Shown here piece by piece: positions 13,801-26,000 of a stretch of DNA of 64,000 bases. Origin of the DNA: Alnus glutinosa (taxonomy: Eukaryota > Streptophyta > Magnoliopsida > Fagales > Betulaceae). The position numbers and the translations under genes are program-made. The notes beneath the pieces are model-generated. The model did no database searches. It was not told the origin of the DNA and worked only from the letters and a program-made list of their open reading frames with translations. Location of the stretch: NCBI RefSeq assembly GCF_958979055.1, contig NC_084899.1, forward strand, positions 25,239,501 through 25,303,500. Direction: 5' to 3'. Each line of letters opens with the position of its first letter. Position 1 is the stretch's first letter.

Positions 13801-16140
13801 TTTTCACAACATATATCCAAACCAAGAACGTAATTTCTCCTTGTTCTTTCATGAAAGCATTGCGTAGTTTCTTATATTTGAAGAAGTTATCTTAATTCTT
13901 GCATGCACTGGAATGTAAATTTTACTTATTCTCTCTCTAGACTCTCTCGTCCCCCTCATTTCAAAAAACCCTTAGCCTACTCTACTTCGCTTGTAAGGGA
14001 GGGAGGGGGGGCCCTCCCTCCCTCCTCATCTTCTGGTTCCTCTCCGGTCTAGGTTCTCTTAGCTTTTCTTCATTGCTTGGGTCTTTTAGTTTTGGGGTTT
14101 TCTTTTGTTGGGGGTAGTTCTCAGTGGTTGGGTTTTCCTACGCGCTCGCGCCACGCTCGTGACCTCGCCGGCTTGTTCTGGTCCTTGCCGATGTTGCCGT
14201 CTCTAGTTGCCGCCGCGCCGTTGTGGGTGGCTGTTTTTGTTCATGCGCTTCTTGGGTTGTAGATCTACGGGTTTTGGGGCCTTCTCGCCGTCCACGTGCC
14301 TCTCCGGAGGACTCTCCGTCGTGGTCCGGCTCTTCTCCGCCGTCGGCTCTGCTGCCGGTGGCCACCTGGCGCCGTTTCGGCTCGCGTGGCCGTGGGTGTT
14401 TCTGATTTTTGGGTGCTAGATCTACGGCGTATGGGACCTCTCCTCTACACATGCGCCTCTCCGATGGCTTCTTCGGCAATTTCCGCTTCTTCCGGCTGGT
14501 TTTGCGCCGCTCCGGTTGCGCGTGTCTACACTTGCCCCGGTGCGCGTGGCTCCACGCGCCATTGCTTTTTTTTTTTTTTTTTTTCCTCTTTTAGCTCCAG
14601 CTTTTCTTTGTATTTCGGGTTTGCTTTGTATTTTGGATTTGCTTTCTTGTATTTGGGGTATTGTTGTGTGGGTTTTTGAGGGTTTTCTTGTTTGGGGGTT
14701 TTATTGTATGAGGGGGGATACTTTGTATCTTGGGTTTTATTGTATTATGGGGGGTTCTATTGTATCTTGGGTGTTTAATGGGGGTTTCTTTTGAATCTTG
14801 GGTTTTATTGTATTACCGGGGATTCTTTGTATCTTGGGTGTTGGATGGGGGTTCTATTGGGTTTATTATGGGGGTTACTTTGTATTTTGGGTGTTTGTTG
14901 GGGGGTTTCTTTATATCTTGGGTTTCATGTGGGTTTTGGGTGTTGTGGGTATGTAGTTTCTTTTGGGTTTTCTTGGGTTTTTCATGTGGGCTAGCTAAGT
15001 TGCTCCTGTGTATACTTCATGTGTACTTAGGGACGCCTTACGCTTTTTTAATGAAATTTTCATACTTATCAAAAAAAAAAAAAAAAAAAATTCTTGCATG
15101 CAATTGTTTTAGGACTTTGGGGGGGGGGGGGGGGGGGGGAATTGTTTTACTTTCTCATTTCATTTTGAGGTGAAAATTTGCCCTGCATATAAGAGTTAAT
15201 TGTTGATTAATTTGAATTATAGGTAAGCTCGGTTGGGGTCACTGGTGCCCGTGCATCCGTGAGTGATCGGGTTCAAACTCTTCTTCAGGAAATTAAAGAG
15301 GTTTGTCTGCTTAATCCAGTCTCGACATTTGGTATATAGAACTCTCATTTCCACGTTTGAATGAGGTTCAAGTCCTGAAAAAAAGAACAGTGAATCATAG
15401 CAACTGGTGGATGGGATCAGCTATATGCCTTCAGATGGAATATTTATGCAAGAAATATACATGTCTGAAATCAAGTTGTGCTGGGTGTATCGGTAGTAGG
15501 TCATTTTAATGGGTTAATTTCAAAAACCTTTTGGGACACATTCTGGAGTTCCACTTCACATGAGTTGTCTTCTCATATAGCAGCACCTGACTGGTGATTA
15601 ATTACATCTAAGTTTATTGAGTGCAAGGACATGAATACCTTATAAATTATATAATCAATGTACTTCAGAATATAAATATCGTTCAAGTATAACTCTGCCA
15701 TCTGTTGAGATGCTTGGGGTGTACTGAATACCTACCCGAGACAAGCATCTGCAATTAGCATGATAAGTGACCCTTTAACTAAAAGCCTTAGGTTGATGAT
15801 GAGTAATTTCTATACATGAACTTCATGCAATTTTATATGGCAGGCAACAACCAAGCCTGTAGCAGTTGGCTTTGGCATATCGAACCCTGAGCATGTGAAA
15901 CAGGTTTGTTTTCAACGTATACCTTTTGAGTGCTTGTACAGACTGGTATGCTTCCTGCCATTTATGCATCTATTGCCTATTGGTCAATTGTAAATTCTGT
16001 TGCAGGTAGCAGGATGGGGAGCTGATGGCGTGATTGTTGGGAGTGCCATGGTGAAGGTGCTGGCTGAAGCCAAATCCCCTGAGGAAGGTTTGAAGGAACT
16101 GGAAACTTTCACCAAATCCCTAAAAGCTGCACTTGATTGA
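9056..16140 (+). CDS. TSA1: Tryptophan synthase alpha subunit, chloroplast
   Basis: The enzyme cleaves indole-3-glycerol phosphate to indole and glyceraldehyde 3-phosphate, and passes indole to the beta subunit in plastid tryptophan synthesis. The nine exons are 9056-9253, 10609-10755, 10856-10921, 11258-11366, 12738-12814, 12935-13012, 15223-15300, 15844-15903 and 16006-16140. Phases close and give 315 residues, close to the Arabidopsis enzyme. The first 45 or so residues are Ser/Arg/Phe-rich with few acids, like a chloroplast transit peptide; this favours TSA over the cytosolic indole synthase paralogue. The TrpA barrel contains [16 protein letters not shown], with E99 and D110 matching the catalytic Glu49/Asp60 pair in spacing. 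The phosphate-binding loops VTGAR and VGFGIS, and the late [12 protein letters not shown] segment, are intact. Intron 6 carries a 1.2 kb LINE-derived insertion and intron 4 a 22-base one. Confidence 0.96.
12463..12484 (+). mobile_element. Micro-LINE insertion in TSA intron 4
   Basis: The insert is TTATCTTTTTACTTATC plus a short A run. It lies between two exact copies of AAGATAATAATC (12451-12462 and 12485-12496). The body matches the last bases of the LINE 3' tail seen elsewhere in this window. It reads as an extremely 5'-truncated copy with its target-site duplication. Confidence 0.65.
13908..15088 (+). mobile_element. Non-coding LINE-tailed retroposon in TSA intron 6
   Basis: The element is bounded by an exact 14-bp target-site duplication, AATTCTTGCATGCA (13894-13907 and 15089-15102). 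It ends in the shared tail (GTATACTTCATGTGTACTTA, then a CGCCTTACGC box, then TACTTATC and poly(A)). The body has no RT or endonuclease. Its left half is GC-rich and contains two diverged copies of a segment starting TAGATCTACGG (near 14260 and 14417). Its right half (about 14640-14990) is G/T-rich and made of imperfect repeats built on TTGTATCTTGGGTGTT. It is probably a non-autonomous LINE derivative that kept leader and 3' end but lost both ORFs. It is sense to TSA. Confidence 0.75.
15120..15139 (+). repeat. G homopolymer in TSA intron 6
   Basis: An unbroken run of about 20 G lies just after the retroposon. Runs this long are prone to sequencing error and may form G-quadruplex in RNA. Confidence 0.8.
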
Positions 16141-16300
16141 GACAATTTTTATGGGATATAATCAAGCCTGTTACTTTTGATGCCAACTTTGATATGCATT
16201 AGAAAATAAGAGTACATTGTTTTGCTCAATATTTTGACCTGATTTTCATGCAATAAATAGATTTTCATGCTTTTAAACCCCCTGCCCAGGCCAGGCCCGG

Positions 16301-16342
<42 letters not shown>

Positions 16343-17030
16343 TGTAAATTTATCATTAAATCTGTAAAGTTCGTTTTATATGGTCTCACATATTCAATGA
16401 TAAATTTGTTAAAAAAAAATATACAATATAAAATAATAAAACTACTTACAAAAAAATAATAATTAATAATAAAACCAAACATTTTTTCTTTCCTAAATCA
16501 TTAACCCCAAAGTCAAAAGTTAAAAGGAGATTAATGTTGCGTGTGAATGTCAATCTCCAAGATTTTCCTGGTACTAATTAACATTAAGGAGACTAACTAA
16601 TCCCCCCCATTGACATGTAAATTCACAACTGTCCAATACCCAATTGATCCACGCTGTGGAGACAGCTCAAAAAGAATCTCAAAGATCACGCTTTCCCCAA
16701 GGGACCCACCTAGGTGGACCCTGCTCCAACAACCAATGTGATCAAAACACCTGTTGCAAACACAATTGATGAGGATTTGGAAATCAGAGATCGATGATGT
16801 GGCAAGAGAAAATAAGATGTAATTGAAGAACAGATTGATGGTGTGGCACAATCCGGACCGTTAAATATATAAGGAAAGGTTAGGATAACTTATGGATAGA
16901 GTCCATATAAAGTAGGAAGTGTAGGAGATCTATGCCGCCCTATTAAAAGCAGCTGAGAAAAGGAGACGAAGCGAGCGAATCATAAATGATAAAACAAACA
17001 GACAAAAAGCGTGAAAATTGCTACGGACCG
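16141..17030. other. TSA 3' region and bZIP leader
   Basis: No protein-coding gene is seen. The first 100 bases or so should be the TSA 3' untranslated region; an AATAAATAG motif near 16252 could be a poly(A) signal. A C-run followed by a T-run of about 30 lies at 16303-16341. The right end holds the bZIP promoter and leader. Confidence 0.6.
16906..16912 (+). promoter_or_regulatory. TATA-box candidate for the bZIP gene
   Basis: TATAAAG lies about 120 bases upstream of the chosen bZIP start codon, a plausible distance for a plant core promoter. No transcription-start evidence is available in the sequence. Confidence 0.35.
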
Positions 17031-19937
17031 ATGAGCACAGTGTTCTCTGTCGAGGAGATGGGTGATCCGTCGTGGTCGTCGGCGGGTTCGACCACCACGG
17101 CGATGAATCGGAGTGAGTCGGAGTGGTTCCTGCAGCAATACATCGAGGAGAACTTCCCGCCTGCGACGGCGATTTCTGTGCCCCCGTCGACGATCGCCGA
17201 TTCCTCGGCCACCGCCGACGAGGTGGAGGTCCTGGATAATGATAAGCACAATTATTATCGTCAGCAGCGGTTGGATCGTCCGTATTCGACGGCTCCGGTT
17301 GATCCCGACGAGTACCGCGCCATTCTTAAGAGCAAGCTCCATATGGCTTGCGCCGTCGTTGCTCAACGGGTCTCTCTCTCTCTCTCTAATATATATATAT
17401 ATATATATGAAATCTGTATTTTTTTTAAAAACATTTTGATTGGGTTTTGGAAATTGTGTTTGCAGGGGTCGTGTTCAAGCACTGAAGAGAATGGTAATGT
17501 AGCGGAGAGTCAATCGCAGGGGTCAAAGCCATCGCAGTTGGGATCTCAAGCTCAGGATAAAGGTTTTTTGTTTATCAAATTATGAATTTTGCTTCCTAAT
17601 TTTGTGTGAAAGTAAATTTTTGTTTTTGTATGGTGGATGAAACCAGTGGTAGTTTTAATAGTTTGAATTCTTAACTCATATATTTATGTAAAAAATGTAT
17701 AGCAATATCCCTCTTGATTTATTTAAAATACTTTCAATGTTCTTCTATTTTGAAATGTAGCGCGGAAAATCACATTTTACAAACACGAGGGGTATTGTAT
17801 TAAGGGATTTGTTTAAAATAATTATTTTTTTCCATTTCTTTTAAAGACCTGTGCTTTAGCACTTCATCTCTATTTTTATTAATGGGAATCCATCTAAATA
17901 TGTTGACGGAGTAGCTCACTCGCTAAATTTTCCCTCTGAACTGTGTGCAGTTTTCATGGATTTATTTATTTATTTTGTTAAATTTACGACATTTAGTTTG
18001 ATAAATTAGATTCAGTGGGCTCTATCTTGATTTATAATACTTGAAGGTCCCAAAGGCATGGAGAGTATGTAGTAGGCTAATTTCTTCTATTATAGAGGTA
18101 GGCATTATCCCTCTTGCATGGTCCTCAATTATAGTACTTGATTTTTTTATCCACAAGGTGTTGGTATTTTTTTTATCCCTCTCCGGCTCTTCCAAATATA
18201 GGAGGATGGGAGTGCTTGATCTTAAAATTATTATTATTATTGGTAAGCTACATATATAGTGGATTTTGATCCCATAACCTCATCTTCCACCTTGTTTTTT
18301 GGGAGAAGAAAGTGCCGTTTGAGCTAGAGCTCTCTAGTTGTAGAAAAATGGATTACATGCTTTTCATTTTCACTATCATTTTTTTTTTCTTTTTAATTTC
18401 TTTCCTTTAAGAGACGGATTGCTGTTTGCGTTTTGGTAATGGGTCACTGCAGTATACTAGAGGCCAATACCCGCATTTAGAAGCTAAATTTAGCTCAAGC
18501 ACATTTCATTGAAATTTAGGCTCTGTTGAGTTGAATACTTGCTCGAATAGTTGTTAAATCATTTTGCATTGACTAAGTCGGCACATCAATACTTAATTAT
18601 GTTTATATCGTAGTTCCTAGTAATTGCGACATTGCGTGATTGTTTCTATCTTAGCTATGAACAAGCTGGTTGAAATGTTAATGGTCACTTAGTATGATCT
18701 CTCTTTTCTTTGCCCGTCATTTTTAATAATCTGTAAGTTTAATGGATGTTGCATGGCATCATTAACCTAAACTGCCTTTTCCACTTCTTAACATCCTCTA
18801 TGTGTTTTGTGTGCACACGAGCGTGCGTGGGTGGTGTGTATGTGTGACATACAATGTCAATTTTGAATTATAAATATTGTAGGTACTGGCCATAATTTCT
18901 CTATGGCACAAAGTCATGCTGATGGTGGACCACTTGGCATTCCAGCATTACCAACTTTGCAGGTAAAATCAGGGGTACAAGTTAGACAAGCAAATAGTGG
19001 ATCATCAAGAGAGGATTCAGATGATGATGAACTTGAGGGAGACATGGAAACCACCGATAACATGGATCCTTCTGATGAAAAACGTGCTAGGAGGTAACTG
19101 CAAATTGTTTATTTTTTTACTTATATCCTGTTTGGTTTCACATGGTATTTAAAAGTTTTAGGTACCTTTGTATTTTATGTTATTGTGTTTATGTGCTCGA
19201 ATTTTTCATTTTCTTCCCTATTTTGTTGTAACTAATAGTCATTACAATAAGAAGAAACTTTTTTATACACTTTCCAACTTAACTAAACTAAACTGATTGT
19301 TATCCCTATTAATTGGGGTTGGCAACCTGTGTCCTTTTTATATACTCTTTCCAAACAAGAATCGATACTTCACATAAAAGGTCTAACCGCAAGTACCTAT
19401 CACAGAAATCAGAGTAACAAGAAACAAAATGCTCTGATTGAATGAAAGAAGTGGGAGATTGATTTTCCTTAATGGATATATTTGTTTGAGAATAGATGTG
19501 TTGATAGCAATCAACTTCTGCATTATCTTCATATCAACAAATTCTTTTCGTTACTATTTTTGATAAGCAAACGTAATTTATTAAAAAGCGTAAAAGGTGC
19601 AACCCAAGTACAGAGGAAGTATACAAAAGATACACTTAGCTAGAAGAAGAAAAAAGCTCAAGACAAACATGAAAATTAGAAATATTTGAGACAAAGGCAG
19701 TTGTCCGGAGGTAAAGAGCGTTAAAGAAAAAATCCTTTAGATCCCCCATCGTCCGTTCACGGTCTTCAAAACGTCGATAATTTCTTTCCCTCCAAATACA
19801 CCACATAAGGCACAATGAAATCAACTTCCACATAACAGCATCCCCAGGAGCCAGGAGGGAACCAGAACCTTGAATGAGGGGGGACGAAACTAAAAAAAAA
19901 TTGAGGGGGAGGAAATTAATTTTTAAGTGCATACCTC

Positions 19938-19984
<47 letters not shown>

Positions 19985-20046
19985 ATGTTTTAAATTGTTG
20001 GGGGATTCAAGCCTTAAGCCTTGTGCGAGGTCCGCCTGTGAGAGAT

Positions 20047-20090
<44 letters not shown>

Positions 20091-23000
20091 TACCTTTTTT
20101 TGATAAGTAATAATTAGTCTTATTCAAAGTATAAGCCACCCCTAAGTACTCCAGAAATATACAGAAAGAAACACCTAACTAGATCCGTCTCTGAGGGAGG
20201 TTTGGGTTTCAGAAACTTGAAGACTTTCAATCGTGCTCTTCTAGGTAAATGGCTATGGCGTTATGGGTCTGAGCGAGATGCATGGTGGAGAGTCGTGGTG
20301 GATTCTAAATATGGCAGCCTAAGGGGTGGTTGGTGCTCTCTCGAGCCGACAGGAGCTTTTGGGGTGGGGGTATGGAAAAACATCAGGAAAGGCTAGAATT
20401 CATTCTCTCGTTTCACTAGATCCGTCGTGGGGGATGGCTCCAAGATCAGTTTTTGGCATGATTTGTGGTGTGGTGACACAACCCTCAAAGTAGCATTTCC
20501 AGCTTTATTTGACATTACGGATAATCTGGAGCGGTTGGGTGACTCATTCCAGTGGAATGTGAGCTTCATCAGGGAGGCTCACAATTGGGAGGCGGATGTC
20601 TTTGCCTCTATCTTCCAATTGCTACATTCTAAACAGAGACAATAAAGACAGCTTGTGGTGGGTCCCCTCCAGAAAAGGACTTTTCAAAGTCAAGTCCTTC
20701 TTTTACTCCTTAACTAGCGATGGTGGCTGACGCTTTCCCTGGAAAAGTGTTTGGCGTACTCAAGCTCCTCCTAGGGCTACTTTCTTTGTGTGGACTGCGG
20801 CTCTTGGTAAGATCCTCACCCAGGAAAACCTTAGGAAACAGCATGTTATTGTGATCAACCGTTGCTGCATGTGTAAGAAGATCGAGGAAACTGTGGATCA
20901 TCTCCTTCTCCACTACAATGTGACTTCTGTTGTGTGGAATTCTCTCTTTAGCCGTTTCGGTGTGTCTTGGGTTTTGTCTAGACGGGTTATTGACTTGCTT
21001 GCATGTTGGTGGTTATCTGGCAGATCAAGGAGTGTTGTTGTTTGGAAAATGGCACCTATTTGTATCTTCTGGTGCCTTTTGTGGGAAAGAAACAATAGGA
21101 GTTTTGAAGACTTGGAAAGAACCTTGGAAGAGACTCTTTCTTTGTTCTATCATTTTTTGTATTGTTGGACTTCGGCTTATGTCTATCCTTTGTTTATTTC
21201 TTTTTCTAACTTTCTCTTTCGCTTTTCTATCTCTAGTTACGTGTTTTCCTTGTATACTTCTAGTGTACCAAGGGGCGCCTTACGCTTTTTTAATAAATTT
21301 GATCTCTTACCTATCAAAAAAAAAAAAAGAAGAGAAAACGAACAAGAAAATCGATAAAACTAAGCGATAGTGAGGATTAGTTTTTCTCTTAATTAGCCAT
21401 TTTACTACTACGGGTAAAAAAGAAGAAGAAGCCTTTGTTAATACATTTCTTTTCGCATTGCACGGACGGGCAGCTTGTGTAGTGTGAAAACAAATGTAAT
21501 TTTTTATTGTGACTTTTCAATATTTGCACTTCTTTGTGCAGTGTGAAAAGCCACGTTCATCATAAATTAAGAAAGGATTTGATTTAAGAGTAGACTTCAA
21601 TTTGTCCTTTGAGGGGCGAAAAAGTAATTTGGGGGGACGAAAAGTGAACTAGAGGGGTAATAGTGGACTTAATAGTGTTTTTGAAGGAGTTTTAAAAATT
21701 CTTGGGGGGACACTTGTCCCCCCAACCATATACGTGGGTCCGCCTCTAAACATCCCGAAACCTACCACATTGACCTTTCTAGCAAGCGAAAAGGTCTACA
21801 ACTCGATTAGGCATAACCCAAGCCAACCCTACAAGGCTGAAAATGGTATTTCATAGGGCACTAGCCATCTCGTAATAGAGTAAAAGGTGGTCCATTGAAT
21901 CTCTACTCTTCTTACACATACAACTATAATCAACCACAATGAGATGTCACTTTCTAAGATTATCTATGGTTAGGATCTTCCCAAAAGCAATTGTCGATGC
22001 AAAGAACATTACCCTCAAAGGGGCTTTATTCTGCCAAATACTCTTCTAAAGGAAATGAGTGTTATCATGGGGAACAAGAACATTGTAGTAAGATCTGACA
22101 TCAAACAACCTTCTCTTAGAAGGAACCCAACAAAGCTTGTCTTCGCCTCCCTGTCTAAATCCGAGGAAGTACAACTAATTAAAGAACGAGGTAAAGAAAT
22201 CCATTTCCCAATCATGAGCTACTTTGAGAAAGTTAATATTCCACTCTCCACAAAGCCTCTCTCTCATGAACAATAACGCGAAAGCTACTTCCCCAAAAGA
22301 GCTTGGTTGAACAAGAAGTAAAGTAAGTAGGTAGATTAGATAAAGTACTTTTAATCAAGGTAGCCCTCCCACCCTTAGACAAATTCATCATCATTCAGCT
22401 AGCCAAATGACATTATATCCTCTCAATAATGCCATCCTATGTAGATTTGCCTTTAAACAAAGCTCCCAACAGAAGGCCTAGATATGTTATAGGCAAAGAA
22501 GAAATCCTACAACCCAAGATGTTGGCTAAAACTTCCACATTAATGACATTGCCAACGGGGTCCAACTTTGATTTTGCTAGATTAATCCTCAAACCTAAAA
22601 CTACTTCAAAGCCTAAGAATAAGCAACGTAAGTTATGAAGATGATCTGGATTAGCCCGCAAAAAAATCAACGTATCATCTGCAAACAAAAGGTGGGAAAT
22701 GTCGAAAGCACCATCATGCTTAGAACCCACAGAAAAACCTAAAATAGACCCTCATTCACTAATGCCAAAATCATTCTACTTAATGCCTTCATAACAATAA
22801 CGAATAGTAAGGGGGACAAAGGGTCTCCTTGTCTCAAACCACATAAACTACTACAAAAACCTGTTGCAGTGCCATTCACCAAAACAGAAAAGCGAACCGA
22901 AGAAATACAATGTGCTATCCATGGACACACCATTTCTCCCCAAAATCGCATCTCCAGTTTAGTCTCCCTAAGGCAAACAATGTCTGCCTTCCAATCTCTG

Positions 23001-26000
23001 AGGTTTCTAATTCTAAGGTGTGTCTCCCCCTCAGTTACACCTCAACATTCCAGGATAGTTACTTTGGCTTCATGGGACAACTGAGATACCCCGCCCTTTT
23101 ACCCTGCTTCTGCTAGAGCTACCACCCGTCAAATCATAGTTAATTGTACAAGACAGTCTTTTTAACTCTCTTTTTCCTCTGATGGCTGATTTGGAGTTGG
23201 AGACCACTCCCCCCCCCCCAAATGGCTGTTAGGTCCCCTTCAAACCCATCACAAGATAAACCGACACAGTGATAAACGTCCTCCACCTTCTGACTGCAAG
23301 ACCTAGCTTGAAGCCGATGACCCAGAACACTCAGGATTGACAAACTCTTCAGGGGGGACTGCATACCAGAGGCTCGCACACAAAAGGTTCCTCCTGGGGG
23401 CATAACATCAAGTCCGAACAAGGCATACAATTATTGTCCATATAACTCCCAACTTGCCCAGCCAATGCAACAGAATCTTTAGCTCCCAGCAGATTGGCAA
23501 CATCCTCCCTGGAATCCAACCCAATTCCTTTGTCCTTATTAGCCTGACACAACTCCTTACCCACGTCAAGACCACCCCCCCCCCCCCCCCCCCCCCCCAC
23601 CCCCGGCCCCCCCGCGAATTGCTCTGACAGTGAAGTCAAAGAAGAAATATTCAACCCAACGAAACTTTTCCCCCCCTTTCAACACCATTTCCCATTTAGA
23701 AGATACAGAGGGAACCTCATCACCTAAACGGTCCTTAGAAAGGGAAACGATAGAGTCAGACCCTAAATCCTCCTTTTTCTGATGCTGCACCCCCAAAATT
23801 GTGTCGTTGCTATTTATCCAAAAAAAAAAAAAGGATCTCTTCATTGCTAGCTAATACTACCCTCTTGGTACATTTAGAAGGGCTGTTGAAGGTACAAAGA
23901 AGTCAATGAGAGAGATCGCATTAAATCATGCTGTAAATGTTTTGTTCAAATGGGTTTTGCTTCATAATTCATGACTCTTTTGGTTTGTAATTATTTATGC
24001 CTTTCTTTTCTTTGGGTCGACTCCTTTTGTATATGACCTATGTACTTGGGTTCTGTCTTATCTCATGCTTTCTAATAGAGATTTTATTTGTTAGAAGAAA
24101 TCTAACAGTATTTCAATTGACACTTTGATGGTTGGATCAGGATGCGTTCGAATCGAGAATCAGCTAGACGCTCTAGAAGAAGAAAACAAGCACATATGAA
24201 TGAACTTGAGGCACAGGTAATGGTTCATGTTTTTTCTTATCACTAGTACACTCTCTTCATCTTTTTCCTTTTGTATTTTCTCTCTTTAAGATTTTGTGGT
24301 TTCATACAGGTTGGTCAACTTAGGGTTGAACACTCTACATTGTTGAAGCGTCTTGCTGAGGTGAATCAAAAATACGAAGGTTCTGGTGTTGACAACAGAA
24401 TTTTAAAAGCTGATATTGAGACTTTGAGAGCAAAGGTAAGCCACTATTATCTTCAAATTCTGCAATTATTTTGCTGCTCCCATATTTTTTGAGTTTTAGT
24501 TTCACATGAGCGTAAAAGAGATTTTATTGTATGACCCTATGTTTGCGAAGATCAGATCCATGTGTAGTTTTTAAAATATTATCAGCATGTTTGGGCATCC
24601 TGTGGAGATTGAATGTGTATGTAATTTCTTCTGTAGCTTAAGGGATAGCATCTATTATACAATTGTATCAACTTGGAACAACATCATTTTCGTGGTCTTA
24701 ATACTGAGCCTGGACACAATGACACAGGTTCATCCTAAATCCTCACAACAAATTAAATGGACTCGCATATGCTATGCTATCAGCATGATGATTTTAAGTT
24801 TATGGTAGTTCGCATGGGCATTTGTTTGATTGTGAAAATTGTTTAGTTTGTTGGTCCTTTGAGTTAAATAGTTGGACCATGCTTGACACTTATCTTATGG
24901 TATAGATAAAAGATTAAGAAAATAAAAAACCACTTATTGATTAGTAAAAGGGTTAAATTGGTGATTTGCAAATCGAAAAATGTTACAGTTTTTGGCATGC
25001 TATGTGTATTCTCGTCACTAAAGTGTGTTGATATACTCCGCAGCTGAATGTGTGTGCATATGAATACATATAAATCTTTAATCACTATCTACAAAGTTAA
25101 TCTAGTTGATAACTTTTCATTGTACAAAGTTTTCAGTTATTGTTCTAGTAATGACAAATAAAATCCTTTGTCTCTGACACACGGCCATCAAAATACAGAG
25201 AAAATCAAGAGAGGATCTGCAACCATAAGAGATCTTTTTTTGGGAAGCTTGCTTCTCTCTGGATGTCAGCCATGTGAGGCGTGGCGGTGGGCTGTTGTGA
25301 ATCCCTTCGGGGGTTGTTGTGTGAGGTAGGGCATGGAGAACCGGTTCTTTGTGGAGGCCAAGTCCTTCATCTTCTCGGTAGTGGAAGGGTCATTTGAGTT
25401 GAGGGTGGCGGAGAAGAGGAAAGGCTTCTCAGGGTGGATTCGGCTGGGCACGGGATGCGTTGCTTGGTTACTGTCGATGGTGGAAGAGGTGTTGCAAAAT
25501 TCGGGTTTTGAAAATTTTGTTAAATCTTTTAGAGAGGGCTCGAAGGTGACCATCGTTCGGAGAGGTGGGAATTGCTCCGGCCGGTTCTTGGAGGTGGCGG
25601 TGTACGCTGTGGGTGGTCAAAGAGGGATGATTGTATTTCCTGAAGGCCGTGACGGGCGGGGTTGGGGGCGAGTTTCTGGGGAGTTGAGTAAAGTGTTGGC
25701 TTTCTTTGGAACCTCGGTGGTGTCGTCTCCTTTTAGTGGCGTCCGGTGGGGAAGAGTTTGGGCAAGGTCGCGGGTGTTTTGTCGTTCGTAGTTGTGGTGG
25801 GCTCGCCAGTTGTTGGCAAGCCTCTGGTTCAGAAGGCGGCGGTGGTCTAGTGCGAGGCGGAGAAGATCTATTCGCTGGATCGGGAACCGGTGCCCTTCCG
25901 GCAGGCGGTGGATTGTTACGATTTGGAAAGGTCCTCCTTGGGTCATCTAGGTAAAGGCCTTGCGGTCAACGACTACGCTCTGGAGAGTTCCTCTCCCAGT

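Larger units (their letters stand above)
19845..21748. mobile_element. hAT-like DNA transposon inserted in the LINE
   Basis: The left end reads CAGGAGCCAGGAGGGAACC. The right end reads, on the minus strand, AGAGGCGGACCCACGTATA. These resemble degenerate CAG(A/T)GGCGGA-type hAT termini. Flanks AGCATCCC (19837-19844) and AACATCCC (21749-21756) form an 8-bp target-site duplication with one mismatch. LINE sequence is continuous across this gap when compared with the copy at 32599-34001. The interior holds further LINE insertions. A second terminus-like motif, GGTCCGCCTGTG, near 20021 suggests more than one event. No transposase is seen. Confidence 0.5.
19556..23830 (-). mobile_element. Decayed LINE in bZIP intron 3, interrupted by nested elements
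   Basis: The 3' tail is at 19556 (reads GCTTATC plus A on the minus strand). Coding matter runs rightwards to 19844, resumes at 21749, and continues to about 23830. The minus strand encodes the C-terminal RT region, including [14 protein letters not shown], the palm motif [11 protein letters not shown] (around 22650) and [12 protein letters not shown] (around 22850). Near 22960-23080 it encodes the start of an endonuclease ([16 protein letters not shown]), which runs straight into the RT region; an internal stretch of EN-RT is missing. Further right are low-complexity linker-like frames and a C-run of about 28 (23572-23599). Stops and frameshifts show that it is dead. The right boundary is approximate. 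Confidence 0.75.

Noticed and set aside
14077..14679. Several overlapping open frames of 60-147 codons on both strands in TSA intron 6
   Set aside because: They lie inside the GC-rich and G/T-rich retroposon, are low-complexity in composition, and match no protein I recognise.
16273..16482. Minus-strand open frame over the C/T homopolymers
   Set aside because: Lys/Gly runs translated from homopolymers with no coding character.
23990..24095. Another LINE-like tail (TTGTATATGACCTATGTACT then GGGTTCTG)
   Set aside because: It resembles the tail loosely, but no poly(A), TATC or target-site duplication is seen. It may be an ancient copy; too weak to annotate.
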